From positions 558,001 through 622,000 of the forward strand of contig JAADJZ010000001.1 in assembly GCA_011032825.1 (NCBI GenBank): 64,000 nucleotides of DNA, written 5' to 3'. Positions 11,406 through 22,346 of this stretch are shown one piece after another. Every line of letters begins with the position of its first letter. Positions within the stretch are counted from its first letter, which is position 1. Under the pieces are notes generated by a model. The model did no database searches, had not been told where the DNA came from, and worked only from the letters and a program-made list of their open reading frames with translations. The position numbers were made by a program, and so were the translations under genes. The DNA is from Massariosphaeria phaeospora (Eukaryota; Ascomycota; Dothideomycetes; Pleosporales).

Positions 11406-12533
11406 ATGAAGTGGACCACGTTCGCCGCCGCTGCTTCAGCGCTACTTGCGCCCACCTCTGCTCTTCTTAGATTCGGATGCGCGAAGAGTTCCGTCCAGCG
11501 TCTCGACCCCTTGGTCAACCCTGGTCAGAACCCATCGCCCCATCTCCATCAAATCATCGGAGGCAACTCATTCAATGTTTCCATGGATACCAAAGCCGGC
11601 CATGATCTTGTCAAGGGTTCCACATGCACGAGTTGCCAGTTCACCGAAGGTTCGATCAGCAACTAAACAGCTTGCTGGAGAGTGCGCTAATTATTCATAG
11701 ACTTCAGCAACTACTGGACCGCCGTGCTTTACTTCCGCGCGAGGAACGGCACGTTCAAGCGAGTTCCCCAGCGAGCCCAGCAAGGGATGGAGGGGACACA
11801 AGGGGGTATGGTCGTCTACTATATGTCGGATGCGCTCTTCGACACCGCCCAGAAGTCCAAGGTCACGGCCTTCAAGCCGGGTTTCCGTATGCTCGTTGGC
11901 GACGTGAACTACCGCACCCGCGAAGAGGCACGCGACTTCCGTCAACTGACCTTCATCTGCATGCAAAACGAAGGCACACGCGCCCCAGAGAGCCTCACAT
12001 TCCCCGACAAGCCATGCCCCGTTGGTATCATGGCGAATCATCGCTTCCCCACTTGCTGGGACGGCGTGAACGTCGATTCCCCCAACCACCGCGACCACGT
12101 TGCATATCCTGCAACAGGCACGTTTGAGTCAGGCGGTAAGTGCCCGGACACTCATCCAGTCAGACTTCCGCAACTCCTACTTGAGACTGTCTGGGACACG
12201 AAGGCGTTCAACAACAAGGCGGATTGGCCTGCGGACGGTAGCCAACCGTTTGTGTGGTCCAGTGGAGACAAGAGTGGTTATTCCACCCATGCGGACTACG
12301 TGTTCGGGTGGAAGGATGATTCACTGCAGAAGCATTTGGACGGACACACATATGTGAGTGCGCCGACGCTGAAGACGCAGACCATTGCGCAGCAGAACAA
12401 GTGTATTGTCGAGGATGTGGTGAAGGAGGATATCGATAGCTGTAAGTTACACTCCCTTGGCAGAGATATGTGGTTCAGAGCTGACTATGTCATAGGGTTG
12501 CCAAAACTGCCTGGCAATGTTGCTGTCAACTAG
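11406..12533 (+). CDS. DUF1996-domain secreted protein, three exons
   Basis: Exons 11406-11649, 11701-12441 and 12496-12533 give 340 aa. The first intron ends GCTAATTATTCATAG, the second has a GTAAGT donor and a GCTGAC branch site; both preserve frame. The start ATG at 11406 opens a signal peptide (MKWTTFAAAASALLAPTSA). Family hallmarks include LLRFGCAKSSVQRLDPLVNP, the HLHQIIGGNSF motif, CTSCQFTEDFSNYWTAVLYF, CPVGIMANHRFPTCWDG and the C-terminal WLPKLPGN. DUF1996 proteins are secreted fungal proteins of largely unknown function, some carrying wall- or cellulose-binding modules; none is seen here. Length is typical for a bare DUF1996 domain. Confidence 0.92.
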
Positions 12534-12599
12534 AAGACGTGGTCCTTTCAGTACACATACTACTCAATCGATTTGTGCAAGCTGAGTCTCGGCTTAGCA

Positions 12600-13460
12600 T
12601 TTGATGATTCTGTTTTTCTTATTCGGCAGCGTGGCCCCAGATTTTCCTCTAGTATATAAATTCACCAGCCATTGTTCTCCCTCTCACCACAAGCCCACAC
12701 ATCCTCAAACCTCACTAAAAATACCAGCTCTCCGAGACATGTGCGGAAAACTCTCTACCGAACCTATTAAGTCTATGAACCGAATCGCCAGACTCCACCG
12801 GTACCTAAAATCATTTAGAATTGCCCAAATGGGTCTTTCGGATTTGGGCTAGAACCACGATGTTTGACAACATGTGCACCCCGGGAAGAGGGATTATATA
12901 AAGATATCTTGCTTACAAAACGTCAAAGAAAAGTCTCCTCAGTATAAAGATCCTCTAGCCCTATGCCTGTCTCCTCACAACTCATACCTTCTCACTCCCA
13001 CTAAAATCGAAATAGAGTGTGTAGCTTGGAGTCCGTGAGCCCTTCAAAAGTTTGGACATTTCCTAAACATGTGTCCTGTGCGCGCCAATAAAATCCCCCT
13101 GGACTTTTCTGATGTGGTTTCTGAGACTTGGTTGGTACCGGGAAAGAATAAAACAATAGAGAAACATAGAGAGAGAGAGGTGGAAAATGTATTTGGGGAC
13201 GGTAATATGTTCTTCTTTTTTCTACAGCCCCGGTCCTCTCTCCTCACGAGTACTATAAAGATCCTCTTCGACTGCGTACCAGAACTCCGCTCATGATTTC
13301 TTAACGCAAGTCGCAGAGACCTCTAAAAACGTACTGCGGATACTACATGGTCGGAGTACCTCTGAGAACCGAAAATCCAACATTTTCCGTGGATGGCTCG
13401 TCTTCCCTCGATCAATGTCACCGTGGACATCAATTAAATACATCATTCTCAAGCCTTATG
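12600..13460 (+). repeat. Degenerate tandem array, middle part
   Basis: Several weaker copies of the same module recur here. Examples are TATATAAA near 12652 followed by CTCACTAAAAATACC and ACATGTGCGGAAAAC; TTATATAAAG near 12893 followed by CACTAAAATCG and ATGTGTCCTGTGCGCG-AATAAAA near 13070-13095; and TATAAAGATCCTCT, present twice (near 12938 and 13254), followed by CTCTAAAAACG near 13322 and CATGGTCGGAG near 13349. These link array parts 1 and 2 into one family. No long open frame is present. Confidence 0.5.
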
Positions 13461-13589
13461 GTTTAATATATATAGAAGACAATGACATGACAGAAAAGAC
13501 GGATATCGCTTAACATGGGGATTGCATCGTGGATCAGAATCGCAAGGGTATACACATATGCTTGGATCCGGATCGAAACACCGGAACAC

Positions 13590-15150
13590 TTCGAAGTGTT
13601 ATGTTCCTGTCTAAAACATAGCCACGACTCTATTATGTCTGGCGTTCGTCCTGGAGACTCGAGAGCAGGAAAGAACACCTCATGAGCTTGGTTGCGAGCC
13701 TTCTTAGACCTCGACCAAAACCCCTTTAGCTTCCAAACGGTCCAAAACGAGATCAGTCGAACTACATGTCTGGCCGTCCGTTTTCGAGACTCGATTCCAG
13801 AGCAACCGAATCGATGAGTTTGGTTGCAAGCCTACCTCCCTGGACTACTACTAAATTTCTTCAAGCCCTCATTATGTCTAAGGCTCGCCGGAACCGACTG
13901 ATGTCCTGCGCCCGTCCTGGAGATTAAAATCCATCGCAACGCAGCTGATGGGCTTGGGCGCAAGCCTGCCTTATCAGCTCTCTACGAAATGTCTTCAGCC
14001 CCTCGAACTATCTAAAAAGCCACACCCAGAGTATTAATGTCCCGCGTCCGTCATGCACACTCGAGATAAATATTCCACCGACACATCCATAAGCCTAAGC
14101 GCAAGCCTCTTCCACACCACTCCTTCGCACTATCTAACCCAAATACAAAGAATGGCATGTCTTGCGTCCGTTCCGAGGGCCCCAAATAAACTCTAGCAGC
14201 AGCCAGGCCATGAGATCAGTCACAAGTCTCTCTAGACTACGACTAAACCTCCTCAGCCCCCTAAACCACCAAAAGAAAACCGTGGAATGCTGATGTCCCA
14301 CCTCCGCCCTACCTGGAGACTTAAGAATTAAAACATAAAACCGTAAGATCCATGAGCTCAGTCACAGGCCTCCCGAACAACACTAACGAAGCCTTCGCAC
14401 TATCTGGAAACAATAGCGTACAAGAAACATGTATGTCTCGTCTCGGCCGTAGGAAAATAAAAGATGAAGATTATACATGCATGAAGTGGTTCGCAAAAGT
14501 GTTCAAGAGATATCGAATGTCTGTCAAGTGCGAAGAATGCGGCCATATAGTATTTGATGTTTTGAAACCTTCTCGGAGAAAAAAGAAAAAAGAGCTAGGT
14601 CTGTATCGATGAGCGCACTGTCTAAAAACAACATTCAGAGAGACAAATGCCTGTGTGGTCTCTGTTCTGGGAAAACAAATTGAACAATAAATCGATGCAT
14701 GAGCTGGTTTGCAGAGGTGCGGAGGATATACTGGAATGTCTGTCGAGTGTGAAAAATGCGGCCGTATTGATTTCGATGTCTTGAGTTTCTGGAGAAAAAC
14801 ACATACTAGACTGTGTTCATGAGTGCAGTAGTCAAGCCTTTGCACTGTCTAAAATAACTTTCCTGACTGGCTTCCAATGGCTCGTCTTCGTCCCGGGGAA
14901 ACAAAAGGCGCAGGCAACGATAATCTCGATGGGGAATTCGCAATAATGACCTTGGATATCCCCCGAGTGCGAAAAACCTAGAAGGATTGTTCGATGCTTC
15001 GAGTCCCTCCCAGAGAGTTAAATACCACTGAAAACCTTCCCATGAGCCCGTTAGCAAAAGTCAAGTTTACTGCTACACCCGAAACCTTCCGCACTGTCTA
15101 AAACTATAGTTCACTATCCCATGTTTTAGAGTGACTTTTGGGCCTACTCG
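13590..15150 (+). repeat. Degenerate tandem array, part 2: compact 120-260 bp units
   Basis: About nine units follow one another. Shared blocks, in order, are AATAAA-like; about 20 bases; ATGAGCTNAGTNNCAAGCCT; GACTACNACTAAACCTCCT; CAGCCCTCGCACTATCTAAAA; about 20 bases; ATGTCTCGCGTCCGTCCTGGAGACT. Start codons lie at 13682, 13814, 13948, 14210, 14352, 14609, 14819 and 15042, with an ATA instead near 14089. The predicted peptides begin MSLVASL, MSLVASL, MGLGASL, MRSVTSL, MSSVTGL. The order AATAAA-ATG-TCTAAAA-ATG matches part 1, but the TATA/CT-rich segment is missing, which shortens the unit. Confidence 0.75.
14352..14612 (+). CDS. 86-aa ORF of the array family with a CxxC motif (hypothetical)
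   Basis: This is the longest open frame in the array: it starts MSSVTGLPNN, passes through FALSGNN at the position of the usual TCTAAAA block, and ends in a basic tail. A MSVKCEECGHIVFDVL segment (CxxC) is repeated in the next unit near 14737 as MSVECEKCGRIDFDVL, in a shorter frame. No signal peptide, domain match or splice signals are evident. It may be the least decayed copy of a small gene, or chance openness in repeat DNA; I favour neither strongly. Confidence 0.3.
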   Translation: MSSVTGLPNNTNEAFALSGNNSVQETCMSRLGRRKIKDEDYTCMKWFAKVFKRYRMSVKCEECGHIVFDVLKPSRRKKKKELGLYR

Positions 15151-15722
15151 AAGCCGTAGGGTCACCACTGTCCCACGCCTCGAGTGATGGCGACAGCGGA
15201 AGTATCGTTCGCTTGCCGTTCGCAAGAATGATATAGATGCCCCAGTTGCGCGCGTCCCTGCGTCCCTTCTTCCCCAATTTTTACGCCCAGCCCGGGTCGT
15301 TTGGTAGGAAGCGAAAGTGGTACCGGGCATGCATATAGGATCTGATTAGACATTAACACCATCTCATCATATGCACTAATGCACGTACCCGGTCACAAGC
15401 GAGGATGGGTTGACGAGTTAGCATCGAAATACAAAGCTGGAGACTTGCCACATGCTTTGGAATGCGGTCCGTTCCTTTTCGGACCGGAGGCAGCGTCATA
15501 GTGCAAAACGCAATTCGTGACATCTGCACGATCGACAATGCATTCGTTGAGATATTCGATCGCCTGTACTGGTTGAGTCGAGGGGATTGGTCGGCATAGG
15601 AAGCGTTAATGCCAGTCGTTCAGTATTCGTTATATTGCGATTGATTAATGCCGGGTGCGCAGCGCTGAAATCGATGCCAGCTTGCTAGCATATTGTCATG
15701 AGTTCGTGAGTGATACCATACT
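15151..15722. other. Intergenic, no supported gene
   Basis: The array modules fade out here. Open frames on the minus strand (15073-15538) lack domains, splice signals or a plausible start. This stretch probably contains the 3' flank of the uncertain gene that follows. Confidence 0.5.
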
Positions 15723-16715
15723 AAGTGATCAACCCGACAAAGGGGTCTGGCAAGTCAGGACTGTACAACTCTTCCTGAATCCAAATAATTAGTTTAGACA
15801 CAAATCATAGACAGGGAAAGACGAGATTACCAATGGCATATCGGCGCCATCAAACAAATCACAAACAGGGGATTGGTCGACCCTCAGCTTGCACTCGTCG
15901 AACTTCAAACCCCCTTCGTCGTCGGTTTCCTCATCGTGTCCCAGCGCCACTTCATCTGCATGAACGGACTCTGGTCCATTGGTGTCATACAAACCATCCA
16001 GCACAGAGTCGTCGTCTTCGCCATAGTTGATAAAGAGACCGGGACCAGGCTAACGGTCAGCGCCAGAGACAACCCGAGCCCGTTTTGTTGGCCTTTCAGC
16101 ATCCTCGAGTTTGGGAAATGAGGCGTCACTGGCCTCGCTGTGATTGTCTGCGTTTGCACTACCCACAGGTCGCTTCACTGGACTGTTGATCGTCTCGACT
16201 TCACCCAGCTCCTCAGGTGTAGGTGACAGCTCGGGTTGAGGCTCTGGCAGGCGGATTGTTAACTTCTCGGCTGTCTAGAAGACAATAACATATTAGCATG
16301 GGGCACCGCGCGCATCAGCTGAATGCACTTACCGTAGATGTTGCCTGCCCTGAGGCGGCAATATCATGAGACGCATGCGGTGCATGTCATTTTTCTCATA
16401 CAGCCTACCATCTAGTTCGTTGGGGGTGTCGTTGAGGGATTGATCGGGGAGTAGTACGCTGATGAATTCGTTGTAGTGGGCCTTCTGCACTTCATAACCT
16501 GAGCTTGATGGATCAAGTGAGTCCCGCAAGCCAGCAAACAAAATGATCTCGTCGGTCCAGACGCCTAAGTCTGAGATCTCTTCGCCATCTTCCGTAACAT
16601 ATCGAGTAGGGCGTGTTTTGGATTCTCGGACGACTGGTGCCGGGAGAGTCCCCGAAGAATCCTTGGATCGTCCAACGTCAGACATCTCTTGATCTTCAGA
16701 CAGCGAACGAAACAT
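15723..16715 (-). pseudogene. Uncertain two- or three-exon gene, probably damaged (acidic C-terminus)
   Basis: A frame starts MFRSLSEDQEMSDVGRSKDS at 16715 and runs to a GTAAGT donor at about 16332. A CTTCTAG acceptor at 16275 leads to a continuous low-complexity, charged frame (TAEKLTIRLPEPQPELSPTP, then PTKRARVVSGADR). An in-frame TAG follows near 16049, after which the same frame continues (LFINYGEDDDSVLDGLYD), crosses a clean GTAATC...TTCAG intron near 15787-15835 and ends VGLIT. The first splice does not keep frame as I read it. A basic KRAR segment would suggest a nuclear protein if it is expressed. Either my model is wrong or the gene is decaying. No family recognised. Confidence 0.4.
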
Positions 16716-16769
16716 GGTATTGATCCGTAGCTGGTTCGGCCCAGGGTCGGTTTCTTTTGACTTACCGTT

Positions 16770-17889
16770 ACTTCACTTAGACGAAGTGGGAGTCGCGTTG
16801 CTAGACGACGATACGCTGTCTAGACTCCGCTTTCTGTTCAACCGCTGCGCTACGGCGGCCCCAGTCAAGGGCTTCCACTTGAGCGGTACTCCGCTTCTTG
16901 GATGCACTGGAACCGAGCGTTTGTGACTGGAAGGCTTGTTGGCGACGGTAGCTTCAGACATACAAGGAGGCTCGTTTGCGACGGTGGCTTCGGACACACG
17001 AGAAGCCACTAGTAAGTCGGGCGGACTTGCTTGGAGGGAGCCAAGCAACTGCAAAAACACAGTCAGTGTAGTTCACAACAAGCAATGGGAAGACACATTA
17101 CTTGTGTAGCCGAAGCAGGCGACCCATAGTCAGAGGACGAGCCGGGATTCTGCTGAACCAGGGAGTCCGACATCTGGGCATATGTTAACCTTCGAATGTG
17201 ACGGGTGCCATTATAACAATATGATGTACATACCAAAGGAGTTGAAAAAGGAGTCCCGTATGCAGACGACGCGTGCGCTGGGTTCGAGTTCGAGTCCAGT
17301 ACCGTGACAGACTCTGGATGATTCGCAGAAGAAGCGGAGGCGCCAGATGCCGACGCCTGCCCTTTGTCGGCACTATTGTCGATTGTGAAGACAAGATCCC
17401 TGGTAGGATTGTGTGACTCCACGACGAATCTATACGCCCGAAGCAACGTAGTAGCAATCCCGTACTTGGATAACGGCCCTGCTTGCGGACGTCGACACTG
17501 ACCCGCCCGTATCGAAACACAGCAGACTTGTACTGCAACTGCAGTCTGAAATGACGCTTGGCATCGTTCATCGTCTTGTAAGACACCCAAACAACTAGTT
17601 CAAGGCCAATTGCTTCATCGATCTTCGCGGCTATAAGTTCTGAACACAGTCAACACAAGCAGGTCATTGGAAATTACCGAAATGATACTATACCTAGGGT
17701 TTGTTGTAGCAAAAGCTGCGCGAGTTCCTCGGCCTCACGCTGCGCACGTATCTGTTGTCGCTTCTGAGCAGCCTCAATAGCAATGCGCTCATTGCGCGGC
17801 GGCTCTTGCTCATCCACTCTAGTATCCCACATCCCTTCAAACTCTTTGTACTGAACCCCAATGCGCCGTCTGGCATCCCCAAGTGTCAT
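16770..17889 (-). CDS. Hypothetical multi-exon protein, model uncertain
   Basis: The likely start is ATG 17889 (MTLGDARRRIGVQYKEFEGM). Exon 1 ends at 17694 with a GTATAG donor; the TTCAG acceptor at 17640 continues in frame to VVWVSYKTMNDAKRHFRLQ. A frame change near 17480 is unexplained: only a 38 bp GTCAGT...CCAAG intron would fix it. Downstream, two canonical introns join GTPFSTPL to MSDSLVQQN and ASATQ to LLGSLQASPP, and the frame ends TPTSSK. The later part is Ser-rich and basic. Three short direct copies of GGTGCCAAACGGCG-like sequence lie around the start (17890-17960). No domain recognised; it could form one locus with the following damaged gene. Confidence 0.4.
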
Positions 17890-18664
17890 ATCGTGAGACC
17901 TGGCAGCGCCGTTTGGCACCCTACTTCATGAGAACCGACACCGCCGTTTGGCACCCCTAAGTGTGCGTCTCCAATTCCTAGCTCTTTCTAGAACCAAATT
18001 CACAAGACGATGGGCATATCGAGAGAGGTAAGTAACGTACCATGACATCTACGCTGCCCAACATCCATACAGGCCGTGCATCGCCTCTACGTCCCTGCCA
18101 CCGTCTCTCCTGCCACCGTCTCTCCCGCGATACCCGCCGCCTCGCCAAACTTTACAGCCATGACCAGCAATCACAACATTTCTGATAAAACAAAGTGGAG
18201 TCAAAAAGTGATGGAATTGATAGAGCAAGAGATCTCATCTCGTCTATCCACATATTGCGGCCGGCGCTAGCACTAGCGCGCCTTAGCGGCTTAAATAGAG
18301 CTAGACCCTGATACCTACCTTCCATGGTAACGACAGCTACAAACACTTTCCACTCGTTATTCCTCAAAGATTTGTGTCCGGGAAAAGCTCGAGACACAGG
18401 CACTGATTTCGATTGATCTGAAACTAATCCATTTAGGGCCATTTGAATGAAGTACAGCAAGTAGAGCAGCCTTTCTCACCGCGCTCATGAGAACGGCTCA
18501 CTTAAACCAACTCATGCAACTTCATGTGCGAGCGCAATGAGACATGAAGAGTTAGTCCTGCAAATTCTTGTTGCAGTCGTGGAAACCTTGCACTTTTCGA
18601 CAGTCCACTCCGTCCTTCTGCGTCCCCACGCATACCACCCACCGCCTTTTTTCTAGCCTGGCTT
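17890..18664. other. Intergenic between the hypothetical locus and ADE2
   Basis: It contains the small direct repeats GGTGCCAAACGGCG (17905-17960) and two copies of CTGCCACCGTCTCTCC (18093-18125). Open frames up to 102 codons lack supporting features. No gene supported. Confidence 0.5.
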
Positions 18665-20374
18665 CTACTTCCCCATCGCTTTCAGATACGCCTCCCACCC
18701 CACCTCCGCCAACTTCCCATCCTTGCCCAACACCTCCGTCTCATTCCCCTCCATCCACACGCGCAGCCTCTCCCTAACGCCCAGATCCTCCGCGCCGAGT
18801 ATCCGCACCGCCAACAACGCCGCATTCACCGAGTTATTGATGCCGACCGTGGCAACCGGCTCGCCGCGCGGCATCTGCGTCATGCTGTACAGCGAGTCGA
18901 CGCCATCGAGATGCGTAGCCTTGACCGGTAAGCCGATGACGGGCAGCGTGGTCCACGACGCGCACATGCCGGGCAGATGGGCGGCGCCGCCCGCCGCGCC
19001 GATGATGACTTTGACACTGGTGGACGCGGCGGCTTTGCTGAAGGTGCGCAGCCAGTCGGGCGTGCGGTGCGCCGAGGTGATGCGCACGGTGAAGGGGATG
19101 GCGAGGTGCTCGAGGAGGGCGAGACCGGGGCGCAGGACGGGCAGGTCCGAGTCGGAGCCCATGATCACGGCGACGAGGGGCTCGGGTTTTTGGCTCTCGG
19201 TGTCGTCGCGGGGCCCGAGCGGTTTGCCCTTTTGGCTGTCGACGAGGTCGATGAGCGGTTGCATTTCGCGTTCCGCGGCTGCCAGGGTGGGCGCCGTGAC
19301 GGTGATGTGGCCCATCTTGCGGCCCGGGCGCGCTTCGCCTTTGCCGTAGAGGTGGATAGATGCATTTGGGTGCTCAAGGGCCGCCTGGGCGATCTTTTCG
19401 TGGGAGTCGGGGGTCTGGCCGCCGAGGATGTTGAGCATGATTGCGGGCTCGCGGAGGCGGAGGCCGGATTGGGGGATGGGCAGGTCGAGGATGGCGCGGA
19501 GGTGGGCGTCGTATTGGGACAAAGGGCAGGCTTCGATGGTGTAGTGGCCCGAGTTGTGTGGGCGCGGAGCGATTTCGTTGACGAGGAGGGTGTCGTCTTT
19601 GAGGAGGAACATCTCCACGCCGAAGACGCCCTTGCCTTCGAAAGCTCCGATCGCCTTCTTGGCCAGCTCCTGTGCCTTTTCTCCGATGGCTTTGGACACA
19701 TTTCGTGGTGGTGTATAAGTAAGCTTGCAGACCGAGTCCTCGTGTACCGTCTCGACCGTTGGAAACGTGAGGACGCCGTCTTTGGTCTTGACAACCATGA
19801 CCGCGAGCTCCAGCCTGAAATCTGCCCATCTCTCCGCGTACAGTGGCCTATCCCCTAGCACTTCCTTCGCCTTGGACACATCGTCTACACACTTGACCGC
19901 GAAATTCCCTCGGCCGTCGTACGCCTCTGTCTTGCTCTTGAGCATGAACGGATAAGCGAACTGCTTGCCCACCTCCTTCAGTCCCTCAACGCCCTTGCCA
20001 TCTAAGTCTATGCTATCCGCGACGGGCACTCCATGCTCTTTCAGATATTCTTTCTGGGCGAATTTGTCCTTGATGATCCGTAATGTCTTCCAGCTTGGTT
20101 CGACTTGCACCTCTCCGGCGACCTCTTCCAACATGTGCGTGTCCACGTGCTCGATTTCGACGGTGACGATATCGCAGTCTTTTGCTAGCCTCTTGACATC
20201 AGCCGCATCTTTGAAAGAGCCGTCAATATGGCCATCATGTGCGGATATTTGTTTGGCGGATGAAGCTGCAGCATCTAGCACGTTGACCTGGATATTTAAT
20301 CGATTCGCGGCTTCGATGAGCATGCGACCGAGTTGGCCGCCACCGAGAACACCTATCTTCCTTTTGTCCGCCAT
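18665..20374 (-). CDS. ADE2: Phosphoribosylaminoimidazole carboxylase (PurK-PurE fusion)
   Basis: An intronless 569-aa frame. Residues 1 to about 380 form a PurK-type ATP-grasp domain (GVLGGGQLGRMLIEAANRL near the start; VEIEHVD; a glutamate/lysine-rich ATP-binding region; NEIAPRPHNSGHYTIEAC). From about residue 401 comes the PurE mutase domain with GSDSDLPVL, SAHRTPD and GAAGGAAHLPG motifs. In fungi this fused protein converts aminoimidazole ribonucleotide to its 4-carboxylate in de novo purine synthesis, in the cytosol. The length matches the family (about 570 aa) and all signature motifs are present, so it should be functional. The ATG at 20374 is the first in frame and directly precedes the conserved GVLGGGQLG loop. 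Confidence 0.97.
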   Translation of the reverse strand: MADKRKIGVLGGGQLGRMLIEAANRLNIQVNVLDAAASSAKQISAHDGHIDGSFKDAADVKRLAKDCDIVTVEIEHVDTHMLEEVAGEVQVEPSWKTLRIIKDKFAQKEYLKEHGVPVADSIDLDGKGVEGLKEVGKQFAYPFMLKSKTEAYDGRGNFAVKCVDDVSKAKEVLGDRPLYAERWADFRLELAVMVVKTKDGVLTFPTVETVHEDSVCKLTYTPPRNVSKAIGEKAQELAKKAIGAFEGKGVFGVEMFLLKDDTLLVNEIAPRPHNSGHYTIEACPLSQYDAHLRAILDLPIPQSGLRLREPAIMLNILGGQTPDSHEKIAQAALEHPNASIHLYGKGEARPGRKMGHITVTAPTLAAAEREMQPLIDLVDSQKGKPLGPRDDTESQKPEPLVAVIMGSDSDLPVLRPGLALLEHLAIPFTVRITSAHRTPDWLRTFSKAAASTSVKVIIGAAGGAAHLPGMCASWTTLPVIGLPVKATHLDGVDSLYSMTQMPRGEPVATVGINNSVNAALLAVRILGAEDLGVRERLRVWMEGNETEVLGKDGKLAEVGWEAYLKAMGK

Positions 20375-20819
20375 GAGTGAATTGAGTCGAGAGAGGTGGT
20401 GAGACTGGAAGAGGTCAAGGGTGGTAACTTTATTGCGGAGCTAAGACAGCTGCGTTGTGGTTGGTCGGTGGGCAAATTTTCCGATTGCAGAATTCCCAGC
20501 GGATCATCAAAGTTCGACGTCAGAAAAATTCAAGATTCTCTCACGTGCAATCTGGCTGTTGGGACACAAGTCACAGGTTTGACTGGCTATGATAGTCATT
20601 TTTGATTTCGTGAAGTCCATACACCACTACTAAACGAATCTTCGTCAAAATAGCCTATAGGCATGTAGCGCTCGTGGCACGTTGCATCCCATAATCGAAT
20701 TGAGTATCTTTTTGAACCCGGAAAGAGTCCCCGCCAGGCATGATACAAGCCATGACTGAACACCGATGCCCATGCCCAGGCCGACGAGCCAAAGAAACTG
20801 TTCCACTCCCCAACACCGT
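20375..20819. other. ADE2 promoter and eL18 3' region
   Basis: The 445 bp between ADE2 and the eL18 gene, both on the minus strand. It must contain the ADE2 promoter and the eL18 3' UTR. No additional gene is seen. Confidence 0.5.
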
Positions 20820-21704
20820 TTACACCTTGAAACCACGCGACCGTCTGCGACCACGAGCGCGCTCGAACTTGCGTCCCTTGCTTGCGACCTTCGGTTTCTG
20901 TGATTGTTGTTAATACAAGTTGCAACACATAGAAGGGAGCCCGGCCTACCTTGTGCGAGTGCGGGCCGAAACCGAAATGCTTGACGGCCTCACGGGCGTT
21001 CTTGGGGCCACGGAGGAGGAGGGTGTTGGTGCCAGTCGGGGCCCTGGTCGCAAGCTCATCGATAGTGAGGATCTCACCACCGGCCTTCTCAACACGGGCG
21101 CGTGCAGACGCGGTGATGCGGAGAGCAGCAATGCTGAGCTTAGGAAGTTCTGCCACATGTTAGATGACGTTCCTGCCTCCACCACCGTATCACATACCCA
21201 AGAGACGGTTGTCGTCAGTCACAGTGCCAATGATGACAATGGTCTTGCCCTCGTGCGCCTTCGCGGATTGCTTGTTCGCAGCCGTCGCAATAATCTTCGA
21301 CAGGCTGACCGCTATCCACCAGTCAGTCTACGCATTCTCTTCTCCAGTATGTGCTCGTGTAGCTTACGTGGGCGGTTGATCTTGGACATCATGAGCCGGC
21401 GCAGGACGGTCTTGTTGAAGGGGGCACCGGTACGGCCTGGAGGGAGCCTGTGGTCAGTCGTCGAGTAGCGCATCTGCGGTGGAGAACTTACGAGCCAGGA
21501 ACCTGTAGAGACGGACCAAAAGCTTCACATAAGGATTGGAAGACTTAGGGACCTCTGTACACTCGTCAATGCCCGCACTCTCGGAAATCATGCTGCGTCC
21601 AGAGGACAGCTGCTCGCCGGCGCATTGCTGCGCCGACTCGACGGGGAAGAACACATACTGCGGTGCCCGTCTCGAACATGATGCCGGTCGAGATCAATCC
21701 CCAT
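20820..21704 (-). CDS. RPL18: 60S ribosomal protein eL18, six exons
   Basis: Exons (minus strand) 21659-21704, 21492-21554, 21368-21436, 21198-21311, 20950-21149 and 20820-20897 total 570 bp, 189 aa; all introns are GT...AG and every junction keeps frame. The protein starts [20 protein letters not shown] and continues [40 protein letters not shown], then [19 protein letters not shown] and ends in the basic [11 protein letters not shown]. These are hallmarks of eL18, a structural protein of the large cytosolic ribosomal subunit. The very short first exon and high intron number are normal for fungal ribosomal protein genes. Confidence 0.97.
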
Positions 21705-22346
21705 TGTGACTGAAGATCGAAGTGCTGTTGGGTTAGTCGTGGAGAAGCTGACGGTGGTTTTCGGTGGTTGCGAATTCGAGTGTGTGCGGCACTCGTTAGC
21801 GGTCTTGGCCCGCACACACCGCCTTGGGCAGAAAACTGGGTTACTAGCGTAGTTTCGTTCCCAACCTTGCCCGGAAGGCGACCCAGGTGGACTGGACTGG
21901 GTAACTTGCACCCTGTGTCTGAGACCAACGTGTTCATGATTCCCATTATTACCATTATGTAGCTTATGTGTATATATAACCATCGCAATGCGTCCAGGTA
22001 CTATAATCTATCGAAGATCACGAAAAGCACTTTTTCGCCGCCTATCACTGGTTCACGACTATGAAACGAGCCAAGGCTACAATGCTTATGAGTGCGCGTT
22101 GAGTGAACTGGGAGAAAAAGAAGAAAGTCCCAGTCACCGTCTTAGTGTGAAGAAACCCAAATTGTCTATGCAGCCAACACCACGAACACATGAGCCCACT
22201 GATTGCCACTCCAGAGCCACATAAAAAGGACGTTAGAACAACATGTAAGAAGAGAACCCAACCGCGACGACCCTCGTGAACGGATGCATAGCCACCACGC
22301 GCTGGCACAGGAGAACCTAGAGAAATAGAGTCATCTACTGCAGCAT
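21705..22346. other. eL18 promoter and transporter 3' region
   Basis: About 640 bp between two minus-strand genes. The part next to 21704 should hold the eL18 promoter. Minus-strand open frames here overlap the leader of eL18 and have no independent support. Confidence 0.5.

Noticed and set aside
18977..19858. 293-codon plus-strand ORF opposite ADE2
   Set aside because: It is an antisense shadow created by GC-rich third positions of ADE2.
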